From contig NZ_FOCQ01000017.1 in assembly GCF_900110165.1 (NCBI RefSeq), positions 1 through 64,000 on the forward strand: DNA of 64,000 bases. The letters run 5' to 3'. The stretch comes from Lihuaxuella thermophila. GTDB lineage: Bacteria; Bacillota; Bacilli; Thermoactinomycetales; Thermoactinomycetaceae. Below, piece after piece: positions 1 through 7,789 of this stretch. Made by a program: the position numbers and the translations under genes. Below the pieces are notes generated by a model. That model was not told the origin of the DNA and did not search any database. It saw nothing but the letters and a program-made list of their open reading frames with translations. Position 1 is the first letter of the stretch, and each line of letters begins with the position of its first letter.

Positions 1-57
1 TCAAGGAACACTTTCTTCTGTTTCGTTGCCGCCTTGCATCTCGCGGCGACAAATAAG
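1..57 (-). other. Partial rRNA operon leader (5' end of an operon running off the left edge)
   Basis: Read on the minus strand, this stretch follows a near-consensus promoter and contains TTGTCGCCGCGAG, a GC-rich repeat pairing with GGCGGCAAC, and ends in GTTCCTTGA. That ending is the conserved box that precedes 16S rRNA, or lies in the 16S-23S spacer, in Bacillales. No mature rRNA is inside the window, so the assignment rests on leader motifs only. A strong tRNA operon leader is the main alternative. Confidence 0.55.
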
Positions 58-86
58 ATATTAACACCATTTATTTTAGCTGTCAA
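58..86 (-). promoter_or_regulatory. Near-consensus sigma-A promoter, rrn type
   Basis: On the minus strand the -35 is TTGACA (81-86) and the -10 is TAATAT (58-63), separated by exactly 17 bp of AT-rich spacer. It points out of the left edge, away from the MFS gene. Such a strong promoter followed by the leader at 1-57 fits a stable-RNA operon. Confidence 0.75.
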
Positions 87-115
87 CACTTTTTTATAAA
101 AAATAATAAAGACGG

Positions 116-149
116 ATAAAAAATGGTTCTCCGTTTCCAGAGAACCATC
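116..149 (-). terminator. Intrinsic terminator after the DHA2 MFS gene
   Basis: A 9-bp perfect stem (ATGGTTCTC at 123-131 with GAGAACCAT at 140-148) is followed on the minus strand by a run of T. It lies about 30 bp past the stop codon of the MFS gene and separates it from the rrn-type promoter. Confidence 0.8.
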
Positions 150-178
150 AAGATAACTAAAGCGATGGATTATATTTT

Positions 179-1687
179 TTATGCCTGTTTTAAACCTCCT
201 TGGGGCGCCATGCTTGTCTCGGGTTTCTGTTTCGGAAACCAGAACGTGGTAATCCAAGCGCAGACGGACAGGATAACAAACACCAGATAAATGTTGTGCA
301 GCCCGTAGACTAATGCCTCCCGCATCATCTGCATGGCAGAAGCGGATAGATCTGACAGGCCATGCGGGTTGAGCAACTGATTGAAGTCAGAAGACGCGAT
401 CGGGCCGTGTCCCTGGTTATGCCTCATCGCATAGCTCATAACCAGATGGTTGAACAAGGTGCCAAAGAAAGCCACTCCGATCGTTTGTCCGAGCGATCGC
501 AAAAAAGTATTAGATGCCGTCGCCACTCCCCTCATTTGCCAGCCTACAGAAGATTGAACCATCACAGTCATCACGGTCATGGCAAAACCAAACCCAAAGC
601 CTATGATGAACATGATGGCAATCAGGAACCAATGAGGCGAAGCGGGCTGCAAAACCGCCAGCCATACAGTGCCAAGCAGAATCAAGAGGAAGCCGGCGGC
701 TGCGGTCTTGCGCGGGCCGATCTTAAGCATGACCCGTCCTCCTAAAGTCGCTCCGATCGGCCAGCCGATCGACATGGGCAGCAAAGCCAAGCCTGAACCG
801 GTAGCCCCCTTTCCCTCAACCCCCTGTACCCACAAAGGAAGATAAGCATTGATCCCGATCAGGATGGCACTGGCTAAAAATCCTGCTGCATTGGAAATAA
901 AAATGACCGGGTTTTTCAATAAGGAAGGAGGCAAGATCGGCTCGGCACATTTAGATTCAATGATCCAGAAAGAGGCCAGAAATACGAATCCGACCGTAAA
1001 CAGACCGAGGATGAAAGGCGAGTTCCAGGGATGAGCCGTACCGCCGGTCAACAAAGCATACAGGATCGAGGTGACAGCGATGGTAAAGGTCAGGGCACCC
1101 CAGTAATCAATGTTGCGCTTCTCACGAGAGGCATTTTCTTCTTTTAAAAACATCCACAACAGGGCGACAGAAACCAATCCGAACGGAACATTCAAGTAAA
1201 AAATCCATCTCCAGGACACATAATCGACCAGAAAACCACCTACCAGCGGCCCGATGATCCCAGACAAGCCCCAGATGGAGCTGAATAATCCCTGTACTTT
1301 TGCCCGCTCTTCATAGGGATAGATATCCCCGATGATCGTAAATGTGACGGGCATTATCGCTCCGGCTCCGATCCCTTGCAGTGCGCGAAACCAGATCAAT
1401 TGATGCATATTTTGTGACAAGCCGGATAACATGGAGCCCAGGAGAAATAAAACGGCTCCAAATGTAAAAACCACTTTTCTTCCGAAAAGGTCGGCCAGCT
1501 TCCCGTAGATGGGGGTGGTGACAGTTGATGTAAGCAGATAAACGGCAAATACCCAGCTGATCAATTGCAATCCGCCCAATTCACTCACAATCCGGGGCAT
1601 GGCCGTACTTACGATCGTCACTTCAATCGCCGCCAAAAAAGTGGCAATCATCGTCGCAAGCGTGACTTGTTTTCGATTGGTCTGCAT
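179..1687 (-). CDS. DHA2-family (EmrB/QacA-like) multidrug efflux MFS transporter
   Basis: A 502-residue integral membrane protein expected to export drugs or other organic compounds by proton antiport. The N-terminus has the DHA2 signature (about residues 12-35, ATFLAAIEVTIVSTAMPRIV), then motif A-like GKLADLFGRK (about 62-71) and motif C-like GLSGIIGPLVGGF (about 140-153). The length and spacing fit 14 membrane segments. The ATG at 1687 has GGAGG upstream with good spacing. It stands alone with its own terminator; the nearest MarR-type gene, ohrR, belongs to a separate peroxide operon. The family is clear; the substrate cannot be read from the sequence. Confidence 0.9.
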   Translation of the reverse strand: MQTNRKQVTLATMIATFLAAIEVTIVSTAMPRIVSELGGLQLISWVFAVYLLTSTVTTPIYGKLADLFGRKVVFTFGAVLFLLGSMLSGLSQNMHQLIWFRALQGIGAGAIMPVTFTIIGDIYPYEERAKVQGLFSSIWGLSGIIGPLVGGFLVDYVSWRWIFYLNVPFGLVSVALLWMFLKEENASREKRNIDYWGALTFTIAVTSILYALLTGGTAHPWNSPFILGLFTVGFVFLASFWIIESKCAEPILPPSLLKNPVIFISNAAGFLASAILIGINAYLPLWVQGVEGKGATGSGLALLPMSIGWPIGATLGGRVMLKIGPRKTAAAGFLLILLGTVWLAVLQPASPHWFLIAIMFIIGFGFGFAMTVMTVMVQSSVGWQMRGVATASNTFLRSLGQTIGVAFFGTLFNHLVMSYAMRHNQGHGPIASSDFNQLLNPHGLSDLSASAMQMMREALVYGLHNIYLVFVILSVCAWITTFWFPKQKPETSMAPQGGLKQA

Positions 1688-1799
1688 GATTTCGTCCTCC
1701 GCAACGCCTATTTCACCTTATTAAATTTTTGCATATCAAATATATCTTATCATGATCTTGCGCAGCTTAGTGAGTGAAATAAGGAGCCCCTTCTCATAC

Positions 1800-1840
1800 A
1801 AAAAAAGAAACCCATTGAATGAGTTACTCCTCCACAATGG
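1800..1840 (-). terminator. Probable terminator of the gpx-ohrR-ohr operon
   Basis: On the minus strand CCATTG and CAATGG form a short stem enclosing a second small stem, followed by GTTTCTTTTTTT. It sits about 50 bp beyond the reconstructed ohr stop codon. The stem is weak but the T tract is good. Confidence 0.55.
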
Positions 1841-1889
1841 ATTCCCTGATACGGCTTTTTCTTTTTTATGTTGAAAATTCGTTCCGTAC

Positions 1890-2310
1890 TTACTCCACGA
1901 CGTTAAGGATGACTTCCATATTTCCTCTGGTTGCTTTGGAATAAGGACAAACTTGATGGGCAGCCTCAGCCAGCTCTCTTGCAACGGCTGATTCTGCACC
2001 ATGTACTTTTACATCCAGTTTTGCCGCCAGCTGATAGCCCCCGTCTTCCCCTTTTCCAATGGATACATGTGCCGTTACTTCCGTCCCTTGTAACCTGGAT
2101 CCGTTTCATTCTGATCATCAGGTTTAATGCACTGTCAAAGCAGGCCGCATATCCTGCGGCAAAAAGCTGTTCCGGATTGGTCGCATTTCCGCCCGCACCG
2201 CCTAACGCTTTAGGCATTCTAACATCCAGATTCAAGGTACCATCATCAGAAACGACTTTTCCATTTCTCCCGCCTCGGGCCGTTGCAGTCGCTGTATATA
2301 AAGGTTGCAT
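1890..2310 (-). pseudogene. ohr: ohr, organic hydroperoxide resistance protein, frameshifted
   Basis: The first frame opens with GGAGGAG and ATG at 2310 and encodes a canonical Ohr N-terminus including NPEQLFAAGYAACFDSALN, which holds the peroxidatic cysteine. Near 2085-2090 the frame is lost, and the next frame resumes with TEVTAHVSIG, runs through VCPYSKATRG with the resolving cysteine, and stops at 1890. Together they give a full-length (about 140-residue) Ohr. The break fits one extra base in a short AAGGG tract. Ohr normally reduces organic hydroperoxides with lipoyl-linked electrons. It lies directly downstream of its regulator ohrR. Sequencing error is a real alternative to a genuine pseudogene. 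Confidence 0.85.
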
Positions 2311-2336
2311 AGATGATCTCCTCCCGCTTGATTCAT

Positions 2337-2789
2337 TTATCTAAACTTCTCGTTCAACTGATGGACGCGTTCCAACAGTTGCTTGCACTGGTTCAAAAGA
2401 CGAATAAACTCTTCTCTTGAAATTCCGCTTTGTGTCAGCAGGGCTTTGGGAATACAGGTGGCCTTCTCTCTCAGGTCACGTCCCTGTTCAGTCAGGCGGA
2501 TGATCACCTTTCGCTCATCCTCAGAGGACCGCTCGCGGATGATGAGACCGGCTGCTTCCATCCGTTTGAGCATGGGGGTTAAGGTACCGGAATCCAGGTA
2601 CAAAAGTTCTCCCAACTCTTTGACTGTACTTTCCTGCTGCTCCCATAAGATGAGAAGAACCAGATATTGCGGATACGTGAGTCCCAGTTTATCGAGCAAA
2701 GGGCGATACAAGCGGGAGATTTCCCTTGAACAGGCATAGATCGTGAAACAAAGCTGATTATCCAGTTTAAGCAGCGTTTGTTCATCCAT
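2337..2789 (-). CDS. ohrR: OhrR, MarR-family organic peroxide sensor and repressor
   Basis: A 150-residue MarR-family winged-helix protein that closely tracks Bacillus OhrR. NQLCF places the reactive sensor cysteine at residue 14; LYLDSGTLTPMLKRMEAAGL is the recognition helix region and SSEDERKVIIRLT the wing. It differs from single-cysteine Bacillus OhrR in having a second cysteine at residue 20 and one near residue 113, so disulfide chemistry of the 2-Cys type is possible. The ATG at 2789 is preferred because AGGTG precedes it; that site overlaps the gpx stop. It is the middle gene of gpx-ohrR-ohr and probably autoregulates through the AATTGT/ACAATT palindrome upstream of gpx. Confidence 0.92.
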   Translation of the reverse strand: MDEQTLLKLDNQLCFTIYACSREISRLYRPLLDKLGLTYPQYLVLLILWEQQESTVKELGELLYLDSGTLTPMLKRMEAAGLIIRERSSEDERKVIIRLTEQGRDLREKATCIPKALLTQSGISREEFIRLLNQCKQLLERVHQLNEKFR

Positions 2790-2799
2790 TGGCAAACAC

Positions 2800-3279
2800 C
2801 TATTCTGCTAATAATTTTTCAATCTCCTTTTGCAGTTTCTCCGGTTTCGTAGTCGGAGAATAGCGTTTAACAACTTCTCCCTGTTTATTCACCAGGAATT
2901 TCGTAAAGTTCCACTTAATCTCCTTAGAGAGAAAACCCGGCGCATTTGCGGTGAGATACTTGAACAGAGGATGTGCATTTTCCCCCTTCACATCCACCTT
3001 ACTGAATAAGGGAAAAGTCACACCATAATTGAGCTTGCAGAAGTGTTGGATTTCCTCATTGCTTTCAAACTCTTGATTGGCAAACTGGTCACAGGGAAAT
3101 CCTAAAACCTCAAACCCCTGTGCATGATAAGTTTCATAGAGTTTTTGCAGTTCTTTGTACTGTGGAGTAAAGCCGCATTTGCTGGCAGTATTTACAACCA
3201 GAACAACTTTTCCTTTGTAGTCGGATAGCGATTTTTCTTCCCCTGAAATGGTTCTCGCCGAAAAAGTATAAATACTCAT
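2800..3279 (-). CDS. bsaA: Glutathione/thioredoxin peroxidase family protein (BsaA-like)
   Basis: A 159-residue cytoplasmic peroxidase of the glutathione peroxidase fold, probably thioredoxin- or bacillithiol-linked in this kind of organism. NTASKCGFTPQY carries the peroxidatic cysteine at residue 35. GFPCDQFANQE supplies the conserved glutamine and a second cysteine, and WNFTKFLV supplies the tryptophan and asparagine of the catalytic tetrad. The ATG at 3279 is chosen because GGAGGGTG sits just upstream; the 28 residues that would extend it look unlike the family. It is first in the operon with ohrR and ohr, which argues for induction by organic peroxides. Confidence 0.9.
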   Translation of the reverse strand: MSIYTFSARTISGEEKSLSDYKGKVVLVVNTASKCGFTPQYKELQKLYETYHAQGFEVLGFPCDQFANQEFESNEEIQHFCKLNYGVTFPLFSKVDVKGENAHPLFKYLTANAPGFLSKEIKWNFTKFLVNKQGEVVKRYSPTTKPEKLQKEIEKLLAE

Positions 3280-3304
3280 CCGCACCCTCCATTTTGTCAA
3301 ATTT

Positions 3305-3318
3305 AATTGTGTACAATT
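3305..3318. promoter_or_regulatory. Candidate OhrR operator upstream of gpx
   Basis: AATTGT-GT-ACAATT is a perfect 6-2-6 inverted repeat in an AT-rich promoter region about 25 bp upstream of the gpx start. Known OhrR operators in Bacillus are AT-rich palindromes with TACAATT/AATTGTA halves, so the match is reasonable. A related repeat, TTGT-AC-ACAA, lies at 3394-3403. Assignment is by motif and context only. Confidence 0.5.
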
Positions 3319-3507
3319 TAATTTCCTAAAATAAATATAGCGCCGCAGCCACCTGGATGTCAATCACTTTTGTGTCCGGTTCGCCACGGGAAGTTGTACA
3401 CAAATCATCAATTGCCTGTCTCCCGCCGTTCGTGATACAATCAACCTGATTTCCGGACTTTCGGGGAATTGTGGATATCACTTATTTCAATAAGGAGGAG
3501 CATGCGT

Positions 3508-3822
3508 ATGCTGCTTTCCGGAAAGTTAAACAAGATTCGTACATTCGCCCTGCTCCTGATTTTCATCGGCATGGGGATTATGTATATCGGTTTTGTCTGG
3601 CCGAGCTGGATGGCATTGTTCTTTATTTTGGGAATGTTGTTCGTTCTGGCCAGTGTCGGCATCTATTTCTGGATCGGAATGCTCTCCACCCAAGCAGCCA
3701 AAGTGGTCTGTCCTGTGTGCAAGAAAGAAACGAAATTGCTGGGCAAGAGAGATGAATGTATGTATTGCAAAGCCATTCTATCGCTCGACCCCAAAGATGC
3801 CGGGCAACAAACAAACGCATGA
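3508..3822 (+). CDS. ygzB: YgzB-like small membrane protein with a zinc-ribbon tail (UPF0295)
   Basis: A 104-residue protein with two hydrophobic segments (about residues 13-32 and 38-62), then a cytoplasmic four-cysteine module VCPVCKKETKLLGKRDECMYCK that should bind zinc. KLNKIRTFALLL and YFWIGMLSTQA match Bacillus YgzB closely. The role of the family is unknown. The ATG at 3508 has TAAGGAGGAG at ideal spacing; an in-frame ATG at 3502 is only three bases from the site and less likely. The gene stands alone and ends at a strong terminator. It lies near perR in other Bacilli, and perR is about 4 kb away here. Confidence 0.85.
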   Translation: MLLSGKLNKIRTFALLLIFIGMGIMYIGFVWPSWMALFFILGMLFVLASVGIYFWIGMLSTQAAKVVCPVCKKETKLLGKRDECMYCKAILSLDPKDAGQQTNA

Positions 3823-3829
3823 GATCTTG

Positions 3830-3857
3830 CGCCTTTCCGGATGGAAGGCGTTTTTTT
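3830..3857 (+). terminator. Intrinsic terminator after ygzB
   Basis: CGCCTTTCC pairs with GGATGGAAGGCG around a small loop and is followed by seven T residues, directly after the ygzB stop codon. Confidence 0.85.
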
Positions 3858-3971
3858 GTCCGCACCGGGCGTATTCCCTTTTTTTTGAATTGTCTATATA
3901 ATATGGTTAATTATTCCATCCTGATTGAACCATCCGCAAACTGACGTCTTGAAGGAGGCACCGATGCTGAG

Positions 3972-5381
3972 ATGAAGCCTCACAATCTGGTGGAGATGCT
4001 TTCACGGACGGTGAAGCGGGCTCCGGACAAAACGGCTCTCATGTGGAAAGAAGACGGAAAATATCAACAAATGAGTTATCAAAAACTGTGGAGCATGATC
4101 CGTGACTTCGCCTTTGGGCTGGAGCGGTTGGGAATTCACCAGGGGACAAAAGTGGCTATTCTTGCCGAACATAACCCGCGCTGGTTGATCAGTGACTTTG
4201 CCGTTTTGAGCCTGGGGGCTGTCTCTGTCCCCATCCCGCCAAAATTGGAGGACGAACAAATCACGCAGATCCTGCAACATGCCGATGTGGAGGCCATGAT
4301 TGCCAAGGACAGCGAAACCCTCGCCCGTGTGCCGGAGCTTCCCGGCTGCGTCAGGCATTCGATCCTGATGTATGGAACAGCCGCAGGTGACATGAAAGCT
4401 CTTCAATTTGAAACGGTGATGCAAATCGGGCAATCCGTCGGCATGGAGGATTCTGACTGGGCCTATCCGGCCATCCAATCGTCCGATCCGGCAACCATCG
4501 TACATACTTCCGGAACAACCGGAGACCCCAAGGGTGTCCTGTTGTCACACGGAAATCTCCTGAGCAGCCTGGATGCTGCTCAACACTCTGTTCCCTGCAC
4601 CTCTTTCGACCGTTTTCTGTCCGTCTTCCCGTCGTCCGGGATCTTTGAACGCATGGCCGGACAGATGTTGCCGCTGTACTTCGGCGCTGCCATCGCTTAT
4701 GCGGAAAATGAAGAGACCGTCACGGAAAACATCCGCGAAGTGCGTCCTACCATTCTCGTCGGGGTGCCGCGAAGCTTCGAAAACATCTACAGGCAAATCC
4801 GGTCGGAAATGAACGGCTCCCGGATGAAAAAGTACTTGTTTGACCTGGCGGCGAAGCTTCTGAACGAATATGCACAAATTTCTTCCAGGGGTTTCAATTG
4901 GCCGGTCCCTAACCATCTCCTGCTGAAGCATGCGCTGAGTCATGTGCTCGTTTTTTCCAGCATTCGCGAAAGATTAGGCGGACACCTTCGGTTTATGATT
5001 GCGGGCGGAGGGGCTCTCGCCCCGGAAATCCATCGTTTTTTTCATACCCTGGGCATTCCTGTCGTCGAAACATATGGATTGACCGAATGTTCTTCCCTCG
5101 TCAGCTCCAACCGGCCGGATCAGGTCCGGCCGGGCACGGCGGGAAAACCGTTGCCCGGCACGGAAATCAGGTTATTGTCCGACGGGGAACTCCTGGTCAA
5201 AAGTCCGAGTGTGATGTTGGGATATTACAAACAACCGGACCTGACGGCGAAAACGGTAATCAACGGCTGGCTTCATACCGGGGATATCGCCGAGATCGAC
5301 GAGAACGGCCATATTCGCATCATCGATCGCAAGAAAAACGTCATCGCTGAACCCGATGCGGCGGCCGCTACATCCCAATAA
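3972..5381 (+). CDS. Long-chain acyl-CoA synthetase-like AMP-binding protein, C-terminally truncated
   Basis: A 469-residue adenylate-forming enzyme related to long-chain fatty acid CoA ligases. HTSGTTGDPKGVLLSHGN (about 178-195) is the ATP-binding loop, ETYGLTECSS the adenylate-binding motif, and WLHTGDIAEID...IIDRKKN (about 435-455) the hinge. Family members run to about 590-620 residues; here the protein stops just after the hinge with EPDAAAATSQ, so nearly all of the mobile C-terminal domain with its catalytic lysine is missing, and no remnant follows before the terminator. The best-placed start, ATG at 3964 five bases after GGAGG, reads only M-L-R-stop, and its stop overlaps the ATG at 3972. 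The gene may be decaying, or active in adenylation only. Confidence 0.8.
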   Translation: MKPHNLVEMLSRTVKRAPDKTALMWKEDGKYQQMSYQKLWSMIRDFAFGLERLGIHQGTKVAILAEHNPRWLISDFAVLSLGAVSVPIPPKLEDEQITQILQHADVEAMIAKDSETLARVPELPGCVRHSILMYGTAAGDMKALQFETVMQIGQSVGMEDSDWAYPAIQSSDPATIVHTSGTTGDPKGVLLSHGNLLSSLDAAQHSVPCTSFDRFLSVFPSSGIFERMAGQMLPLYFGAAIAYAENEETVTENIREVRPTILVGVPRSFENIYRQIRSEMNGSRMKKYLFDLAAKLLNEYAQISSRGFNWPVPNHLLLKHALSHVLVFSSIRERLGGHLRFMIAGGGALAPEIHRFFHTLGIPVVETYGLTECSSLVSSNRPDQVRPGTAGKPLPGTEIRLLSDGELLVKSPSVMLGYYKQPDLTAKTVINGWLHTGDIAEIDENGHIRIIDRKKNVIAEPDAAAATSQ

Positions 5382-5433
5382 CCCGGACAATGATATTCTG
5401 CATACTCATTTCAACAAAATGGGCCGCTCACAA

Positions 5434-5469
5434 GCAAAAAACGGACAATCCGATGAACAGATTGTCCGG
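5434..5469 (-). terminator. Terminator between the acyl-CoA synthetase and the sugar isomerase gene
   Basis: CGGACAATC (5442-5450) pairs with GATTGTCCG (5460-5468). On the minus strand it is followed by TTTTTT, so it serves mainly the oxidoreductase-isomerase operon; on the plus strand a T-rich stretch follows a few bases later, so it may work both ways. Confidence 0.8.
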
Positions 5470-5480
5470 ACGATCCCTTT

Positions 5481-6359
5481 TTATCTGTAACGTTGAATGA
5501 ACTCCACCGCTTTTCGGATGTCTTCCTCGGGCCGGTCACCCGCTTCGCGCTCAATCGTCAGGTAGCCGGTATAACCGATCTCATTTAATGCCGCAAAATA
5601 GGCATCAAAGTCGACGTTGCCTTCTCCGAGGGGCACTTCTTTAAATATCTCGCCATTTGCTACCATTTGCTTAATATGGTCGTGATCCATCGGTTCATAA
5701 CCGACCGCACCATAAACCGCCCGCGGATCGACCTCACGGAAGCGGATTCCATCCTTGACATGCGTATGCACAATATAATCCTTTAAGGTGTATACGCCTT
5801 GGACGGGATCATCCCCGGTCACCATCACCATGTTGGCAGGGTCGAAATTGACGGCAACCCCTTTGGTTCCAAGCTGATCCAAAAAGCTTTTCAGATGGCT
5901 GGCGGTTTCGGGTCCCGTCTCGATGGCAAAATAAGCATCCATGCTCTCCGCAAAGCGGCCCAGCTCCGAACAAGCCCTGAGCATTTCTTCATAGACGGGG
6001 TTGTGCTCATCCTCAGGCACAATTCCGATATGGGTCGTCACAATCCTGGTTCCCAGATCTTTCGCCAACTCCAGAATCCTCTTTGATTTCTCCAGTTTTT
6101 CCGGATTCGCCTCTTTATCCTGAAAACCATGACCGCCCAAATCCCCGCAAAGCGCCGAAATTTCAAGCCCCAGAGAATCGATGATATCATTCAATTCTCT
6201 GCGCGCGGCGGGGGTGAGGTTGACGGGGTCCATCTCGCCTCTGACAGCCCAAATCTGTACCCCATCCGCGCCCACATCCTTTGCTTTTTTTAAGCCTTCC
6301 CGGATGCCGACCCCAAAACTGTCCACAATGACGCCGATTTTATTTTGGATTTTTACCAT
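5481..6359 (-). CDS. TIM-barrel sugar phosphate isomerase/epimerase family protein
   Basis: A 292-residue protein of the xylose-isomerase-like TIM-barrel group (AP endonuclease family 2 fold). Visible metal-site style elements include TTHIGIVPED, AIETGPE, NFDPANM, VHTHVKDG and the C-terminal LTIEREAGD, whose His/Glu/Asp residues normally bind a divalent metal. It probably isomerises or epimerises a sugar or inositol derivative made by the adjacent dehydrogenase. The ATG at 6359 is chosen because AAGGGGAGAAGCGGC precedes it; a start eight codons upstream would overlap the previous stop. It is the second gene of a two-gene operon, 20 bp after the Gfo/Idh/MocA gene. The exact substrate is not determinable. 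Confidence 0.85.
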   Translation of the reverse strand: MVKIQNKIGVIVDSFGVGIREGLKKAKDVGADGVQIWAVRGEMDPVNLTPAARRELNDIIDSLGLEISALCGDLGGHGFQDKEANPEKLEKSKRILELAKDLGTRIVTTHIGIVPEDEHNPVYEEMLRACSELGRFAESMDAYFAIETGPETASHLKSFLDQLGTKGVAVNFDPANMVMVTGDDPVQGVYTLKDYIVHTHVKDGIRFREVDPRAVYGAVGYEPMDHDHIKQMVANGEIFKEVPLGEGNVDFDAYFAALNEIGYTGYLTIEREAGDRPEEDIRKAVEFIQRYR

Positions 6360-6379
6360 GCCGCTTCTCCCCTTTATCA

Positions 6380-7441
6380 TCAATCAAAGCAGATTTCCTT
6401 GCCTTTTTCGCTCGATTCGTAGATTCCGCACAGCATTTTCATCAATTCAACGCCATGTTGGACCGGGCTCAGCGGTTCACGTCCGTTCAGACAACAGTCG
6501 ACAAAATGATCGATTTCACTTTCGAACGCTTCGACAAAATCAAATTTGAGATTGTCCACTTGCGGGGTCATATTCAGGATGGTATTGTGCTTTTCCGATA
6601 CGAGAAAGAGTTCCGGTTCGATTTCCGCCCCGCCCTTCTCACCGTACAGCTTGACCGAAATTTCATCTTGCTTGGCATGTAACGTAAAGCTGACATCCAC
6701 CATGAGGGAAGCTCCGTTGTCAAACCGGATCAGGGCATTGGCCAGGTCCTCCACCGTATTCTTCGACGCATCATAATCAGCCGCCCTGTAGAAAGACAGG
6801 TTTTGCACATTCGCCCGGTTCCCCAGCTTGTGATAAGTGTTTCCTGTAACCGATTTCACTTTCGGGCAACCCATCAGGTACCAGCAGATATCGATCATGT
6901 GAACGCCCAAGTCCAGAACCGGCCCTCCGCCGGAACGCACTTTGTCGGCAAACCAGCCTCCCGGATTTCCCAGCCGGCGCAAACAGGAAGCTTTGGCATA
7001 ATAGATTTCACCCAAATCACCGGCATCGATGAATTGTTTCAAGATCCGGGTATTGGCGGCATAGCGGCGGACAAAGCCCACTTGGAGCAGCCTGCCTGTT
7101 TTCTCCACAGCTTCTTCCACCCGTATGGCTTCCTCCACCGTCACACTCAGCGGTTTTTCCACCAGAACGTGTTTGCCCGCGTTGAGTGCGGCGATGGAAA
7201 TCTCGGCGTGAGAGTGATTCCAAGTACAAATGCTTACGGCATCAATCTCGGGATCGGCCAAGAGCGCCCGGTAATCGGTGTAAACGCGGCTTGCCCCGTA
7301 TTTTTCGGCTTTTTCTTTGGCTCTTTGTTCATTGAGATCACAGACGGCGAGAATCGTCGCATGTTCATTTTTCTGGTAAGCCCCAAGATGCAGATCGGAG
7401 ATGGAACCAGTGCCGATGACACCAATTTTTAATCTTTCCAT
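6380..7441 (-). CDS. Gfo/Idh/MocA family NAD(P)-dependent oxidoreductase
   Basis: A 353-residue dehydrogenase. The Rossmann fold opens with KIGVIGTGSISDLHL (residues 4-18), the family signature EKPLSVTVEEA carries the catalytic lysine (about residue 95), and GGGPVLDLGVHMID (about 175-188) has the Asp/His pair expected at the active site. Such enzymes oxidise or reduce sugars and inositols. The ATG at 7441 follows GAGGTG; the longer frame has no good site. It is the first gene of an operon with the TIM-barrel isomerase, a pairing typical of inositol or rare-sugar catabolism. No transporter or regulator sits beside the pair. Confidence 0.88.
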   Translation of the reverse strand: MERLKIGVIGTGSISDLHLGAYQKNEHATILAVCDLNEQRAKEKAEKYGASRVYTDYRALLADPEIDAVSICTWNHSHAEISIAALNAGKHVLVEKPLSVTVEEAIRVEEAVEKTGRLLQVGFVRRYAANTRILKQFIDAGDLGEIYYAKASCLRRLGNPGGWFADKVRSGGGPVLDLGVHMIDICWYLMGCPKVKSVTGNTYHKLGNRANVQNLSFYRAADYDASKNTVEDLANALIRFDNGASLMVDVSFTLHAKQDEISVKLYGEKGGAEIEPELFLVSEKHNTILNMTPQVDNLKFDFVEAFESEIDHFVDCCLNGREPLSPVQHGVELMKMLCGIYESSEKGKEICFD

Positions 7442-7754
7442 TTTTACACCTCTTGTTGATGATGGAATCGTCATCCGGGATTACGGAAGCCAGTCGGAAA
7501 ATGAGTGAACCAAAAATTCGGAGTGTCCTTCACATTTCGTTCTTTCAATGGGTGAAGCTTAGTTGGGGAGATGTTTGCTTTTGCAAGCCGGTATTTTCCG
7601 TAATATTTGTAAATTTGGAGGGCTATTTCAGCATAAACGGTTTATCTTCCCCTTTTAGATAACAAGGCTGGATGAAATGTATTTTCCCACTAGTTTAAAC
7701 ATTCATTTTCTATTATAAGCACTCCTTTCGGATCAAACAACAGATCCGCATAAA
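7442..7754. other. Gene-free stretch upstream of the oxidoreductase operon
   Basis: About 310 bp with no convincing coding frame on either strand. It should contain the minus-strand promoter of the oxidoreductase-isomerase pair, but I see no clear operator or riboswitch. Confidence 0.5.
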
Positions 7755-7789
7755 TAAAAATGACTCTGCCGATCTTTTGCAGAGTCTGA
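7755..7789 (-). terminator. Intrinsic terminator after perR
   Basis: GACTCTGC and GCAGAGTC form a perfect 8-bp stem with a 9-base loop, followed on the minus strand by ATTTTTATTT, just past the perR stop. Confidence 0.8.
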
